Assembly: GCF_017813355.1 (NCBI RefSeq)
Contig: NZ_JAGIYZ010000001.1
Location: 186,001 to 250,000, forward strand
Direction: 5' to 3'
Source of the DNA: Roseomonas nitratireducens
GTDB lineage: Bacteria > Pseudomonadota > Alphaproteobacteria > Acetobacterales > Acetobacteraceae
Length of the DNA: 64,000 nt
The notes under the pieces were generated by a model. It did no database searches. It was not told the origin of the DNA and was given only the letters and a program-made list of their open reading frames with translations. Both the position numbers and the translations under genes were made by a program. Of this stretch, positions 51,477-58,591 are shown piece by piece. Position 1 is the first letter of the stretch, and each line of letters opens with the position of its first letter.

Positions 51477-51545
51477 GGGAACCCTCCCCGGAAGCGTGCC
51501 CGACGGATGTAGCCGCCGGCCGGCGGCGGGGCAACGCGGCAGGCG

Positions 51546-52070
51546 TCAGCCGCGCCGCGCCGCGCGCAGCAGTGCCACCGCCAGCGCGGTCTTCACCACC
51601 GTGCCCGGAATGAAGACGGCGAAGCCCGCGACGAGCGCCTTCTCCCACCCCACGAAGCCGGACAGCCAGGCGACGCCGGGGACGAACAGCACGAGATGCG
51701 CGGCCGCCAGCACCGCCGCCTGCCGCGGCAGGCCGCGCCCCGCCAGGCCGGCGAGCCATGCGGCGGCGAGGAAGCCGATCAGGTAGCCCGCCGTCGGCCC
51801 CGCCAGCACCGCGAGCCCGCCCGTGCCGTTCGCGAAGACCGGCAGGCCCATCGCGCCCTCGAGAATGTAGAGCGCGACGCTCGCCGCGCCGAGCCGCGAC
51901 CCGCCGAGCGCGCCCAGCAGCAGGACCGCGAGCGTCTGCAGCGTCGCGGGCACCGGCCACATCGGCAGGCTGACCTGGGCGGAGGCCGCGAGCAGCGCGG
52001 AACCGAGCAGGGCGAGGCCCCAGAAGCGGGCGGCGGCCGCGCCGCGCGCGGCGAGGGTCATGGTGGTCAT
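51546..52070 (-). CDS. bioY: BioY-family biotin transporter
   Basis: 174 residues, about six membrane helices. BioY blocks: QVSLPMWPVPATLQTLAVLLLGALGGSRLGAASVALYILEGAMGLPVFANGTGGLAVLAGPTAGYLIGFLAAAWLAG, and the C-terminal GTVVKTALAVALL. Takes up biotin alone or with an ECF module, which is not present here. Lies between HMG-CoA lyase-like and CaiB genes; biotin-dependent carboxylases often pair with HMG-CoA lyase in leucine degradation, which may explain the context. Start at 52070; ATG at 52061 also possible. Confidence 0.9.
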   Translation of the reverse strand: MTTMTLAARGAAAARFWGLALLGSALLAASAQVSLPMWPVPATLQTLAVLLLGALGGSRLGAASVALYILEGAMGLPVFANGTGGLAVLAGPTAGYLIGFLAAAWLAGLAGRGLPRQAAVLAAAHLVLFVPGVAWLSGFVGWEKALVAGFAVFIPGTVVKTALAVALLRAARRG

Positions 52071-52092
52071 GGTGTCGGGATGCCTTCCGGGA

Positions 52093-53292
52093 TCAGGGCT
52101 TGAGCGGCGCGGCCTCGCCGCGCGCGACGGCGGAGAAGACGAGGTCGTTGTGCGCGCCGGCGGCGGGGCCGGGCCAGCGCACCATCTCCCGCGGCGCAAC
52201 GCCGTCGAAGCGGAAGGGGGCGGCGGGGTGCAGCACCTGGCCGAGCAGCGGGTCGGCGACCTCCATCACCCAGCCGCGCTCGCGGAAATGCGGGTCGTTG
52301 GCGCAGTCGGCCATGTCGAACAGGCGCGAGCACGGCACGTCGGCGGCTTCGAGGATCGCCTCCGCCTCCGCCGCCGGCTTGGTCCGCGTCCAGGCGGCGA
52401 TGGCGGCGTCCAGTTCCGCCACGTTCTCGCAGCGCCCGCCATTGGTGGCGAAGCGCGGGTCGGCGGCCATCTCCGGCCGCCCGATCGCATCCATCAGCCG
52501 CTTGAAGATCAGGTCGGAATTGCCGGCGATGCAGAGCCACTTCCCGTCGGCGCAGGGATAGGTGTTGGTGGGCGCGGCGGTCTTGATCGCGGCGCCCTGC
52601 GGCTGCCGCACCCAGCCGAACAGCCCGTATTCCGGCAGCATCCCCTCCATCAGGGAAAACACGCTGCTGACGAGGTCCACATCCACCACGCGGCCCTTGG
52701 CCGCCGGGTCGCCCTTCACCTGCCAGCAGGCGGCGACCACGGCCATGGCGCAGTACATGCCGGCGAGGTCGTCGCTGATCGACACCCCGCAGCGCGGCGG
52801 CGGGTATTCGGTCTGGCCGGGATTGGCCGTCAGGTGGCGCAGGCCGCCCATCGCCTCCCCTATCGCGCCGAAGGCCGGCTTGTCGCGATAGGGCCCGCCC
52901 TGCCCGTAGCCGGAGATGCGGCCGATGATCAGGCGCGGATTCGCCTGGTGCAGCACGTCGGGCCCGAGGCCGATGCGCTCGAGGTAGCCGGCGCGGAAAT
53001 TCTCCACCAGCGCGTCGGCGCGCTGGAGCAGCGCGATCAGCCGGTCCCGATCGGCCGGCTTCTTGAGGTCGAGCGTGACGCTGAGCTTGTTGCGCCCATG
53101 CACGCTGAACCAGACGGCGTTGCCCTCGACGCTGGAGCCCCAGCCGCGCACCGGGTCGCCGTCCGGCGGTTCCACCTTCACCACCTCGGCGCCCAGATCC
53201 GCCAGCAGGCGGGTGGCGAAGGGGGCGGCGATGTAGTGGCCGAGCTCGACGATCTTGAGCCCGGCGAGCGGCAGGTTCGGCGTGTGCATCAT
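52093..53292 (-). CDS. CaiB/BaiF-family CoA-transferase
   Basis: 399 residues. Type III CoA-transferase blocks: LPLAGLKIVELGHYIAAPFATRLLADLGAEVVKVEPPDGDPVRGWG, NKLSVTLDLKKP, VENFRAGYLERIGLG, RISGYGQGGPYRDKPAFGAIGEAMGGLRHLT, and the catalytic-Asp region of the large loop. Moves CoA between carboxylic acids, e.g. succinyl-CoA to itaconate or citramalate. AGGAG lies 7 bases before ATG 53292. Gap to bioY 22 bp, then HMG-CoA lyase-like gene: a CoA-transferase plus lyase pair consistent with dicarboxylate breakdown (inference). Confidence 0.9.
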   Translation of the reverse strand: MMHTPNLPLAGLKIVELGHYIAAPFATRLLADLGAEVVKVEPPDGDPVRGWGSSVEGNAVWFSVHGRNKLSVTLDLKKPADRDRLIALLQRADALVENFRAGYLERIGLGPDVLHQANPRLIIGRISGYGQGGPYRDKPAFGAIGEAMGGLRHLTANPGQTEYPPPRCGVSISDDLAGMYCAMAVVAACWQVKGDPAAKGRVVDVDLVSSVFSLMEGMLPEYGLFGWVRQPQGAAIKTAAPTNTYPCADGKWLCIAGNSDLIFKRLMDAIGRPEMAADPRFATNGGRCENVAELDAAIAAWTRTKPAAEAEAILEAADVPCSRLFDMADCANDPHFRERGWVMEVADPLLGQVLHPAAPFRFDGVAPREMVRWPGPAAGAHNDLVFSAVARGEAAPLKP

Positions 53293-53604
53293 GCCGCGAC
53301 TCCTACCCCGGAATGCGGGCGGCGGAAATTCCGCGCGCCGCGTGGCCGGGCGCGATTTTCCGCCCGCCCCATCAACCCTCCGGCAACCAGGATGGGGGCA
53401 TGATCCGTCCGTGGGTGCATGCGCACTCCTGTCTTCCTTGTGTTGCACGGGTTCTCCCTCCCGTCGCATCCGCCCGGCCTATCGGGCGGCGAACTCGGGC
53501 GGTGCCGGCGACGGCGCCGCCCGTTTTTTTTCGGCACCCCCCGCCACCTTCCTGTCCGCCCGCGCCTGGGGCAGGCTGCGCGCGCCAAGCAGGGGATGGT
53601 GTGC
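53293..53604. promoter_or_regulatory. 312-bp divergent control region with structured leader of the amidase operon
   Basis: Gap between the divergent CaiB and AtzG-like genes. The right half carries a transcript leader for the amidase genes: hairpin CCGCCCG-GCCTAT-CGGGCGG at 53470-53489, then an intrinsic terminator at 53497-53531. A second CGGGCGG at 53496-53502 (the base of the terminator) could pair with the CCGCCCG arm instead, giving a terminator/antiterminator switch. No known riboswitch class was recognised. A candidate leader frame begins at 53419 (MRTPVFLVLHGF) but is in frame with the AtzG-like gene, so it may be an N-terminal extension rather than a separate peptide. Confidence 0.6.
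53497..53531 (+). terminator. Intrinsic terminator in the amidase leader
   Basis: Stem GGGCGGTGCCG/CGGCGCCGCCC (11 bp with one G-U wobble), GCGA loop, then GTTTTTTTT (53523-53531). There is no + strand gene before it in the gap, so it ends transcripts that start in the leader, 74 bp ahead of the AtzG-like start. Confidence 0.85.
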
Positions 53605-53793
53605 ATGACCGACGACGAAGCGCTGGCCCGCGCCGCGGGGCTGGGGAAGGCCTGGGAAGGCCGGCAGGCCGAGATCGCCGAGGCGATCGCGCATGCGAGG
53701 AAGCTCGCCACCGCCTTCCCGCGCCCGGCGAACGAGGTCGCCGAGCCCATGCCCGCCTTCGTCGTGCCCGCCGGCAAGGCGCCGCGCGCATGA
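53605..53793 (+). CDS. AtzG-like small subunit (DUF4089)
   Basis: 62 residues: MTDDEALARAAGLGKAWEGR followed by QAEIAEAIAHARKLATAFPRPANEVAEPMPAF. The helical pattern and the AEPMPAF tail are typical of the AtzG-like partners that pair with AtzE-type amidases in allophanate/1-carboxybiuret-type amide breakdown. Its TGA overlaps the amidase ATG by 4 bp. Start placed at 53605; ATG 53596 and an in-frame extension to 53419 through the terminator also exist. Expected to bind the amidase, holding its shape. Confidence 0.75.
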   Translation: MTDDEALARAAGLGKAWEGRQAEIAEAIAHARKLATAFPRPANEVAEPMPAFVVPAGKAPRA

Positions 53794-55178
53794 CCGCGCC
53801 CATGACGCTGGCCGAGGCCTCGGCCGCCATCGCCCGCAAGCGCCTCTCGCCGCTCGAGTATCTCGACACGCTCAAGGCGCGCTTCGACGAACTGGAACCC
53901 ACGCTGAACACGGCGGTCCGCCCGCTCTGGGACGAGGCGCGGGAGGACGCGCGCAAGGCCACCCGGCGCATCGCCCGGTCCGGCCCGCGCAGCGCGATCG
54001 ACGGGCTGCCGGTCGGGCTCAAGGACATCATCGACATCAAGGGCCACCCGACCACCTGCCATTCGCGGCACCTGCTCGACAACATGAAGCAGGCCGACGC
54101 GGCGGTGGTGGCGCGGCTGCGCGCGGCCGGGGCGGTCTTCCCCGCCAAGCTCGCGACGCATGAATTCGCCATCGGCGGGCCGGCCTTCGACCTGCCCTTC
54201 CCCCCGGCGCGCAACCCGTGGAACCGGGCGCACCATCCGGGCGGCTCCTCCTCCGGCTCGGGCTCGGCCGTCGGCGCGGGCATCCTGCCCGCGGCGCTCG
54301 GCACCGATACCGGCGGGTCGGTGCGCCACCCGGCGAGCCATTGCGGCATCGTCGGCATGAAGGCGACCTACGGCCTCGTCTCCCGCCGCGGCGTCTTCCC
54401 GCTGTCCTACACGCTCGACCATGTCGGGCCGATGACGAAGGACGTCGCCTCCAACGCGCTGCTGCTCGGCGCCATCGCGGGCCACGATCCGGAGGACCCC
54501 GGCAGCGCCGCCCGCAAGGCGGAGAACTACCGCCGCGCGCTGAAGAAGGGGCTGAAGGGCCTGACCATCGGCTATGTCCGCCACTTCCACGAGACCGACC
54601 AGCCCGCGACCGCCGAGGTCGCCGCGGCACTCGACGCCGCGGCGAAGCTGATGGCCAAGGAAGGGGCGAAGGTGAAGACCGTCACGCTGCCTTCGCTGAA
54701 CGAATTCGCCGGGGTGAACCGGGCGATCCTGATGTCGGAATCCGCCGCGATCCACGGCCGCTGGCTGCGGGAAAGCCCGGAGCTCTACGCCAACCTCACC
54801 CGCAAGCGGCTCGCCCCGGGCCTGTTCGTCCGGGCCGAGGACTACGTCCAGGCGCAGCGCCGCCGACGCGAACTGGTCGCGGCGGTGGAGGAAGCCTTCG
54901 CCGGCTGCGACGTGCTGCTGACCGCATCCTCGATGGACCCGGCCTGCCGGATCGACGATCCCGAGGCGGTCGAGGTCACCTATCCCCGCCAGGCGCGCAC
55001 CGCCTTCAACGTCACCGGCCACCCGGCGCTGACCCTGATGTGCGGCCTGTCGGCCGAGGCGGGGCTGCCGCTCTCCCTCCAGCTGGTCGGGCGGTATTTC
55101 GAGGAAGCGGCGATCTACCGCGCCGCCGCGGGCTATGAGCGCGCGGCGGGGTGGAAGGACCGCTGGCCGGGGGCCTGA
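53790..55178 (+). CDS. Amidase, AtzE/GatA-like amidase-signature protein
   Basis: 462 residues. The amidase signature is complete: catalytic Lys in IDGLPVGLKDIIDIKGHPTTC, cis-Ser in HHPGGSSSGSGSAVGAGILPAALGTDTGGSVRHPASHCGIVGMKATYG (nucleophile Ser in DTGGSVR). Coupled to an AtzG-like subunit by a 4-bp overlap, so it most likely belongs to the AtzE group that removes amide groups from carboxybiuret or related ureido compounds; a general amide hydrolase is the alternative. The leader upstream shows a terminator, suggesting transcription control by ligand or translation. No allophanate hydrolase neighbour is seen. Confidence 0.88.
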   Translation: MTAPMTLAEASAAIARKRLSPLEYLDTLKARFDELEPTLNTAVRPLWDEAREDARKATRRIARSGPRSAIDGLPVGLKDIIDIKGHPTTCHSRHLLDNMKQADAAVVARLRAAGAVFPAKLATHEFAIGGPAFDLPFPPARNPWNRAHHPGGSSSGSGSAVGAGILPAALGTDTGGSVRHPASHCGIVGMKATYGLVSRRGVFPLSYTLDHVGPMTKDVASNALLLGAIAGHDPEDPGSAARKAENYRRALKKGLKGLTIGYVRHFHETDQPATAEVAAALDAAAKLMAKEGAKVKTVTLPSLNEFAGVNRAILMSESAAIHGRWLRESPELYANLTRKRLAPGLFVRAEDYVQAQRRRRELVAAVEEAFAGCDVLLTASSMDPACRIDDPEAVEVTYPRQARTAFNVTGHPALTLMCGLSAEAGLPLSLQLVGRYFEEAAIYRAAAGYERAAGWKDRWPGA

Positions 55179-55229
55179 CCGGGGCGGGCAGGGGGCGGCG
55201 GGCGCCTCGCCCGGCACCATCAGGTTGAC

Positions 55230-56840
55230 ATGATGAGGGCGCAGGTGCGACCGCCTGCCCCCCGAACGCCGCGCATGAGCTCCGACATCGCCCTGACCGC
55301 GCCCGCCATCGCCCTGCGGCCCGCCGCGCCCACCCGCCTGCGCGCCGCGCTGCGCGGCGCGGCCGTGCCGCTGTTCCTGCTGCTGGCCGCCTTCCTGCTG
55401 CGCGCCTTCTCCTTCGCCCCCGCGGTGATCGACACCGATGAGGGGCTCTACATGCTCCAGGCCCGCGAATGGCTGCGCGGCAACTGGCCGCTGGTCGCGG
55501 TGTGGGACATGCACCCGGTCGGCGCGCCGGCGCTCTTCGCCGCCATCATGGCGCTGCTGGGCGAGGGCATCTGGGTGCCGCGGCTGCTCGGCGTGGTCGG
55601 CACCTGGGCGACCGCCTGGGGGCTTTATGCCATCGTCCGCTTCGCGACGGCGCCGCCGGCGCTCGGCATCGCGGCGGGACTGCTCTATCTCGCGCACACC
55701 ACGCTGCTCGGCGGGCTCGCGACCAACACGGAAATCCTGTTCACGCCGCTGACCACCTGGTCGATGGCGCTCGGCCTGCGCGCCGCGCGGCGGGCGATGG
55801 AGGAAGGGGAGGCGCCGCCCTTCCTCAAGATCGTCGCGATGGGGCTGATGATCGGCTTCGCGCTGGCGATCAAGCCGGTCGCCTTCTTCGAGGGCTGCCT
55901 CGCCTGGCTGCTGCTGGTCGGCCCCGCCTTCTGGCGCGGGCTGCTGCCCTGGCCGCGCGTGGCCGGCTATGCCGTCGCCTATGCCGTGCTGTGCGCGACG
56001 CCGACGCTGGCCTTCGGCTTCGCCTACCTGGTGAAGGGCGAGCTCGACGCCTTCATCATGGGCACCTTCATCGCGCCGCTGCGCTACGCGGGGGCGCGCG
56101 TGTCGATGATCGACGCCGGGCGCTACACGCTGATCGCGGCGATGATCCTGCTCTGGGCCTTCGCGCTGGTGCCGGCGGCGCTGGTCCGCCCGCGGGTGCG
56201 CCGCGGGCCGGTCGCGCTGCTGCGCCGCGTCTGCGTGCTGTGGTTCGCCGCGGCGACGGCGGCGGTGATCATGCCGGGGATGTACTACCAGCACTACTTC
56301 CTGCTCTGGCTGCCGCCGCTGAGCCTGTTGGCCGCGCTGGGCGCGCGGCGGCTGGCGCGCGCGGCGCGGCCGGGGCTGGTGGTGGCGGCCTTCGCGCTGA
56401 TCGTGGGGGGCGTGGCGCTCGATGCCTGGCGGTCTTCCACCGTGCCGCGGCTGTACGGCACGATCGGCCTGACCGGCCCCGACCCGGTGCGCGAGGTGGC
56501 CGCGGCGCTGAAGCGGGAGATCGACCCGGGCGACCGCATCTGGGTCGTGAACTACCACCCGACGCTGTACGTGCTGGCGCAGGCGGAACTGGCCACGCGC
56601 TACGCCTTCCCCGCCCAGCTGACCGGCCCCTATTGGCGCGTGACCGGCATCGACCCGCATGAGGAAGTGGCGCGCATCCTCGCCTCCACGCCCCAGGCGA
56701 TCGTGATCGACCGCGGCTGGTGGCCGAACATGCGCCCGCGCATGGCCGCGATGATCGAGGAAGCGCTCGCCGAGCACTACGACCTCGCGGCGGTGGTGTG
56801 GGAGGAACGCGGGCCGGTGGAGGTGTGGCGGTTGAGGTGA
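55230..56840 (+). CDS. GT39/ArnT-like membrane glycosyltransferase
   Basis: 536 residues. The dolichyl-phosphate-mannose/ArnT-like start is visible: FLLLAAFLLRAFSFAPAVIDTDEGLYMLQAREWLRGNWPLVAVWDMHPVGAPALFAAI (DTDE catalytic Asp/Glu), followed by about ten further membrane helices and a C-terminal periplasmic domain (about 430-536, VNYHPTLYVLAQAELATRYAF). Transfers a sugar from a lipid carrier to a glycan or protein on the periplasmic side. Start at 55230 or 55275; neither has a strong ribosome-binding site. Target unknown. Confidence 0.85.
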   Translation: MMRAQVRPPAPRTPRMSSDIALTAPAIALRPAAPTRLRAALRGAAVPLFLLLAAFLLRAFSFAPAVIDTDEGLYMLQAREWLRGNWPLVAVWDMHPVGAPALFAAIMALLGEGIWVPRLLGVVGTWATAWGLYAIVRFATAPPALGIAAGLLYLAHTTLLGGLATNTEILFTPLTTWSMALGLRAARRAMEEGEAPPFLKIVAMGLMIGFALAIKPVAFFEGCLAWLLLVGPAFWRGLLPWPRVAGYAVAYAVLCATPTLAFGFAYLVKGELDAFIMGTFIAPLRYAGARVSMIDAGRYTLIAAMILLWAFALVPAALVRPRVRRGPVALLRRVCVLWFAAATAAVIMPGMYYQHYFLLWLPPLSLLAALGARRLARAARPGLVVAAFALIVGGVALDAWRSSTVPRLYGTIGLTGPDPVREVAAALKREIDPGDRIWVVNYHPTLYVLAQAELATRYAFPAQLTGPYWRVTGIDPHEEVARILASTPQAIVIDRGWWPNMRPRMAAMIEEALAEHYDLAAVVWEERGPVEVWRLR

Positions 56841-56849
56841 GAGGTTTCT

Positions 56850-56912
56850 TGGACCTCAGGCGCCGGCGCCGCCATGCGGCGGCTTGGCTTGCGCGTCGTG
56901 GGCTGGTGCACC
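56850..56912. repeat. Partial copy of the 33-kb repeat unit (reverse orientation)
   Basis: The reverse strand reads GTGCACCAGCCCACGACGCG then CAAGCCAAGCCGCCGCATGG, GCCGGCGCCTGAGG, aligning with the GCACCAGTCCACGGCGCG, AAGCCAAGCCGCCGGATGG and GCCGGCGCCTGAGC parts of the units at 33.2-33.4 kb. Translated, RKPSRRMAAPAPEVQET parallels RKPSRRMAAPAPEPQKN. It lies at the end of the MFS gene, without the GGATCGAGGC hairpin. Confidence 0.7.
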
Positions 56913-56922
56913 GCGCGCGCCG

Positions 56923-58050
56923 CTATCCCGCGCGCCGGTCCGCCACCCCCAACGCCAGCGCCCCCACCGACAGCACCGCCCCCGCCGCGAAGATCGCCGC
57001 GTGGCTTTCCCCCGTCGCGCCGAACAGCGCCGCCATGGCGAAGCCCGTCGCCGCCTGCGCCAGCGCGAAGCCGGCCGTCACGCGCACCCAGACCAGCCCG
57101 GCCTGCGCCCCGGCCCTCTCCCGCGCCGCCACCAGCGCCACCGCGGTGATGCCGACCGTCGCGGCACCCGACAGGAAGCCGCCCGCCACCAGCCCGCCCA
57201 GCGCCGGCAGCAGCGGCAGGGCGAGCGCCACCGCCTGCGCCGCCAGACCCACCACCATCGCCCGCCGCCCGCCGATCCGGTCCGCCAGCGCGCCCCCCGA
57301 GACGCTGCCGACCAGCGCCCCGGCGCCGAACACCACCCACATCAGCCCGCCCGCCTGCACGCCGAGGCCGTGCCCCCGCGCGGCGAAATCGGCCAGGTAG
57401 ACCATCGGCGGCACCAGCCCGGCGCCCGACAGCGCGTAGGCGCCGATCAGCAGCCCCGCCCGCGGGACGTCCCCGCGCGCCGGCACGGGCGCGGGCGGCG
57501 GCGCCGGCCAGCGCGGCCGCGCGAAGCCCCACAGCAGCAGCGTGGCCGCCGAGAGGCCAAGCCAGGCCGCCGCCACATCCACCCCCACCAGCGCGGGCAC
57601 CAGCAGCGCGCCCAGCGTCACCCCCGTGCCGACGCCCATCAGCACCAAGCCGCCCGCGATGCCGCGCCGCTGCGCCGGCACCACCGCCTGCACGGCGGGC
57701 CCGGCGAGGCCCATCAGCAGGCCCCCCGCCGCGCCCGCCACCGCGCGCCAGGCGGCGAGCCAGGCCATCCCCCCGTTCCAGGCGCAGCAGGCCGCGGCCA
57801 GCGCCGCCAGCGCCATGCCGGCATCGAGCGCCCGGGGCACGCCGACGCGGCGCGCGACGATGCGCGCCAGCAGCGCGCCGGCGAGATAGCCGGTCAGGTT
57901 CAGCGCGCCGAGCAGTCCGGCCTGCGCCCCGTCGACCCAGCCGGCGGCGACCATGGCGGGGAACAGCGGCACATAGGCGAAGCGGGCGAGCCCGATGCCC
58001 GAACACGTGGCCGCCGCCCCGGCCAGCGCGGGCGCGAGCACCCCGCGCAT
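56923..58050 (-). CDS. MFS transporter, YbfB/YjiJ-like
   Basis: 375 residues, twelve hydrophobic segments. ATCSGIGLARFAYVPLFPAMVAAGWVDGAQAGLLGALNLTGYLAGALLARI is the YbfB-type start; PMVYLADFAARGHGLG and LADRIGGRRAMVVGLAAQ (the loop between helices 8 and 9) follow. Proton-linked export or import of a small molecule is expected; substrate unknown. It is convergent with the GT39 gene and its end borders the partial repeat 56850-56912. Start ATG at 58050. Confidence 0.88.
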   Translation of the reverse strand: MRGVLAPALAGAAATCSGIGLARFAYVPLFPAMVAAGWVDGAQAGLLGALNLTGYLAGALLARIVARRVGVPRALDAGMALAALAAACCAWNGGMAWLAAWRAVAGAAGGLLMGLAGPAVQAVVPAQRRGIAGGLVLMGVGTGVTLGALLVPALVGVDVAAAWLGLSAATLLLWGFARPRWPAPPPAPVPARGDVPRAGLLIGAYALSGAGLVPPMVYLADFAARGHGLGVQAGGLMWVVFGAGALVGSVSGGALADRIGGRRAMVVGLAAQAVALALPLLPALGGLVAGGFLSGAATVGITAVALVAARERAGAQAGLVWVRVTAGFALAQAATGFAMAALFGATGESHAAIFAAGAVLSVGALALGVADRRAG

Positions 58051-58084
58051 CAGCCGCGCCGTCGCGTCGGCGCGCCGTGCCGAT

Positions 58085-58123
58085 GGCTGTCCCGCGTGGC
58101 CTCATGCCCGGCGCGGGACAGCC
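58085..58123. repeat. 12-bp perfect inverted repeat upstream of the MFS gene
   Basis: GGCTGTCCCGCG and CGCGGGACAGCC with a 15-nt loop, 35 bp upstream of the MFS start. Could be an operator or an RNA hairpin. The rest of 58051-58272 shows no gene. Confidence 0.6.
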
Positions 58124-58272
58124 TGGCGATCTGTCGCGTCTGACCCGCGACGGCCCCGCCACGCGGCCCAGCCCGACGATCGGTCCCTGCTATCGGGCCC
58201 GCGTCGCTGCGGGATCGACATGTCCGGGGGCAAGGCGTCCGGCTGGGTGCGTCCGCCCGATCGGATCCGGCC

Positions 58273-58533
58273 CTAGGGCGGCGCCTGGGCGGCGCGGATC
58301 GCCCGCCGCAGCTTGGCGACGCCGGCGCGCGGCTGGCCTTCCTCGCACAGCCGCACCCCATCCGCGGCCAGGCTGCGCGCCGGTTCCACGGCCGCGCCCG
58401 GCAGCCGGGCGAACCGGCCGACGAGTTCCGTGCAGTATTCGTGGCTGTCGCTCGTGATGCGCGGCATCGGCTCGCCGTTCGCGATGAGCAGCGGCGCGGC
58501 CAGCACGACCGACAACGGCAGGCGGATGGGCAT
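58273..58533 (-). CDS. Small secreted protein, 86 aa
   Basis: Signal peptide MPIRLPLSVVLAAPLLIANG is followed by about 66 residues, MPRITSDSHEYCTELVGRFARLPGAAVEPARSLAADGVRLCEEGQPRAGVAKLRRAIRAAQ, with two Cys (HEYC, RLCEE) that could form a disulfide and a helical TPR-like end. Not in a family I can name. Start at 58533; a longer frame to 58653 overlaps the histidine kinase end and is not signal-like. It lies 59 bp from the kinase stop on the same strand. Periplasmic location inferred. Confidence 0.65.
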   Translation of the reverse strand: MPIRLPLSVVLAAPLLIANGEPMPRITSDSHEYCTELVGRFARLPGAAVEPARSLAADGVRLCEEGQPRAGVAKLRRAIRAAQAPP

Positions 58534-58591
58534 CGCGCGCAGGATAAGGGGTGCCGGCTGAGGTTTGGATGGCGGCGGAATGACGCCCCGT

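Noticed and set aside
53419..53604. AtzG-like protein starting at 53419
   Set aside because: The extension crosses the intrinsic terminator and is Arg/Pro-rich; homologous small subunits are about 60-70 residues. Kept only as an alternative.
53289..56777. 1162-residue minus-strand open frame antisense to the amidase and GT39 genes
   Set aside because: His/Arg/Gly-rich low-complexity product, typical antisense shadow of GC-rich codons; the plus strand holds clear family motifs.
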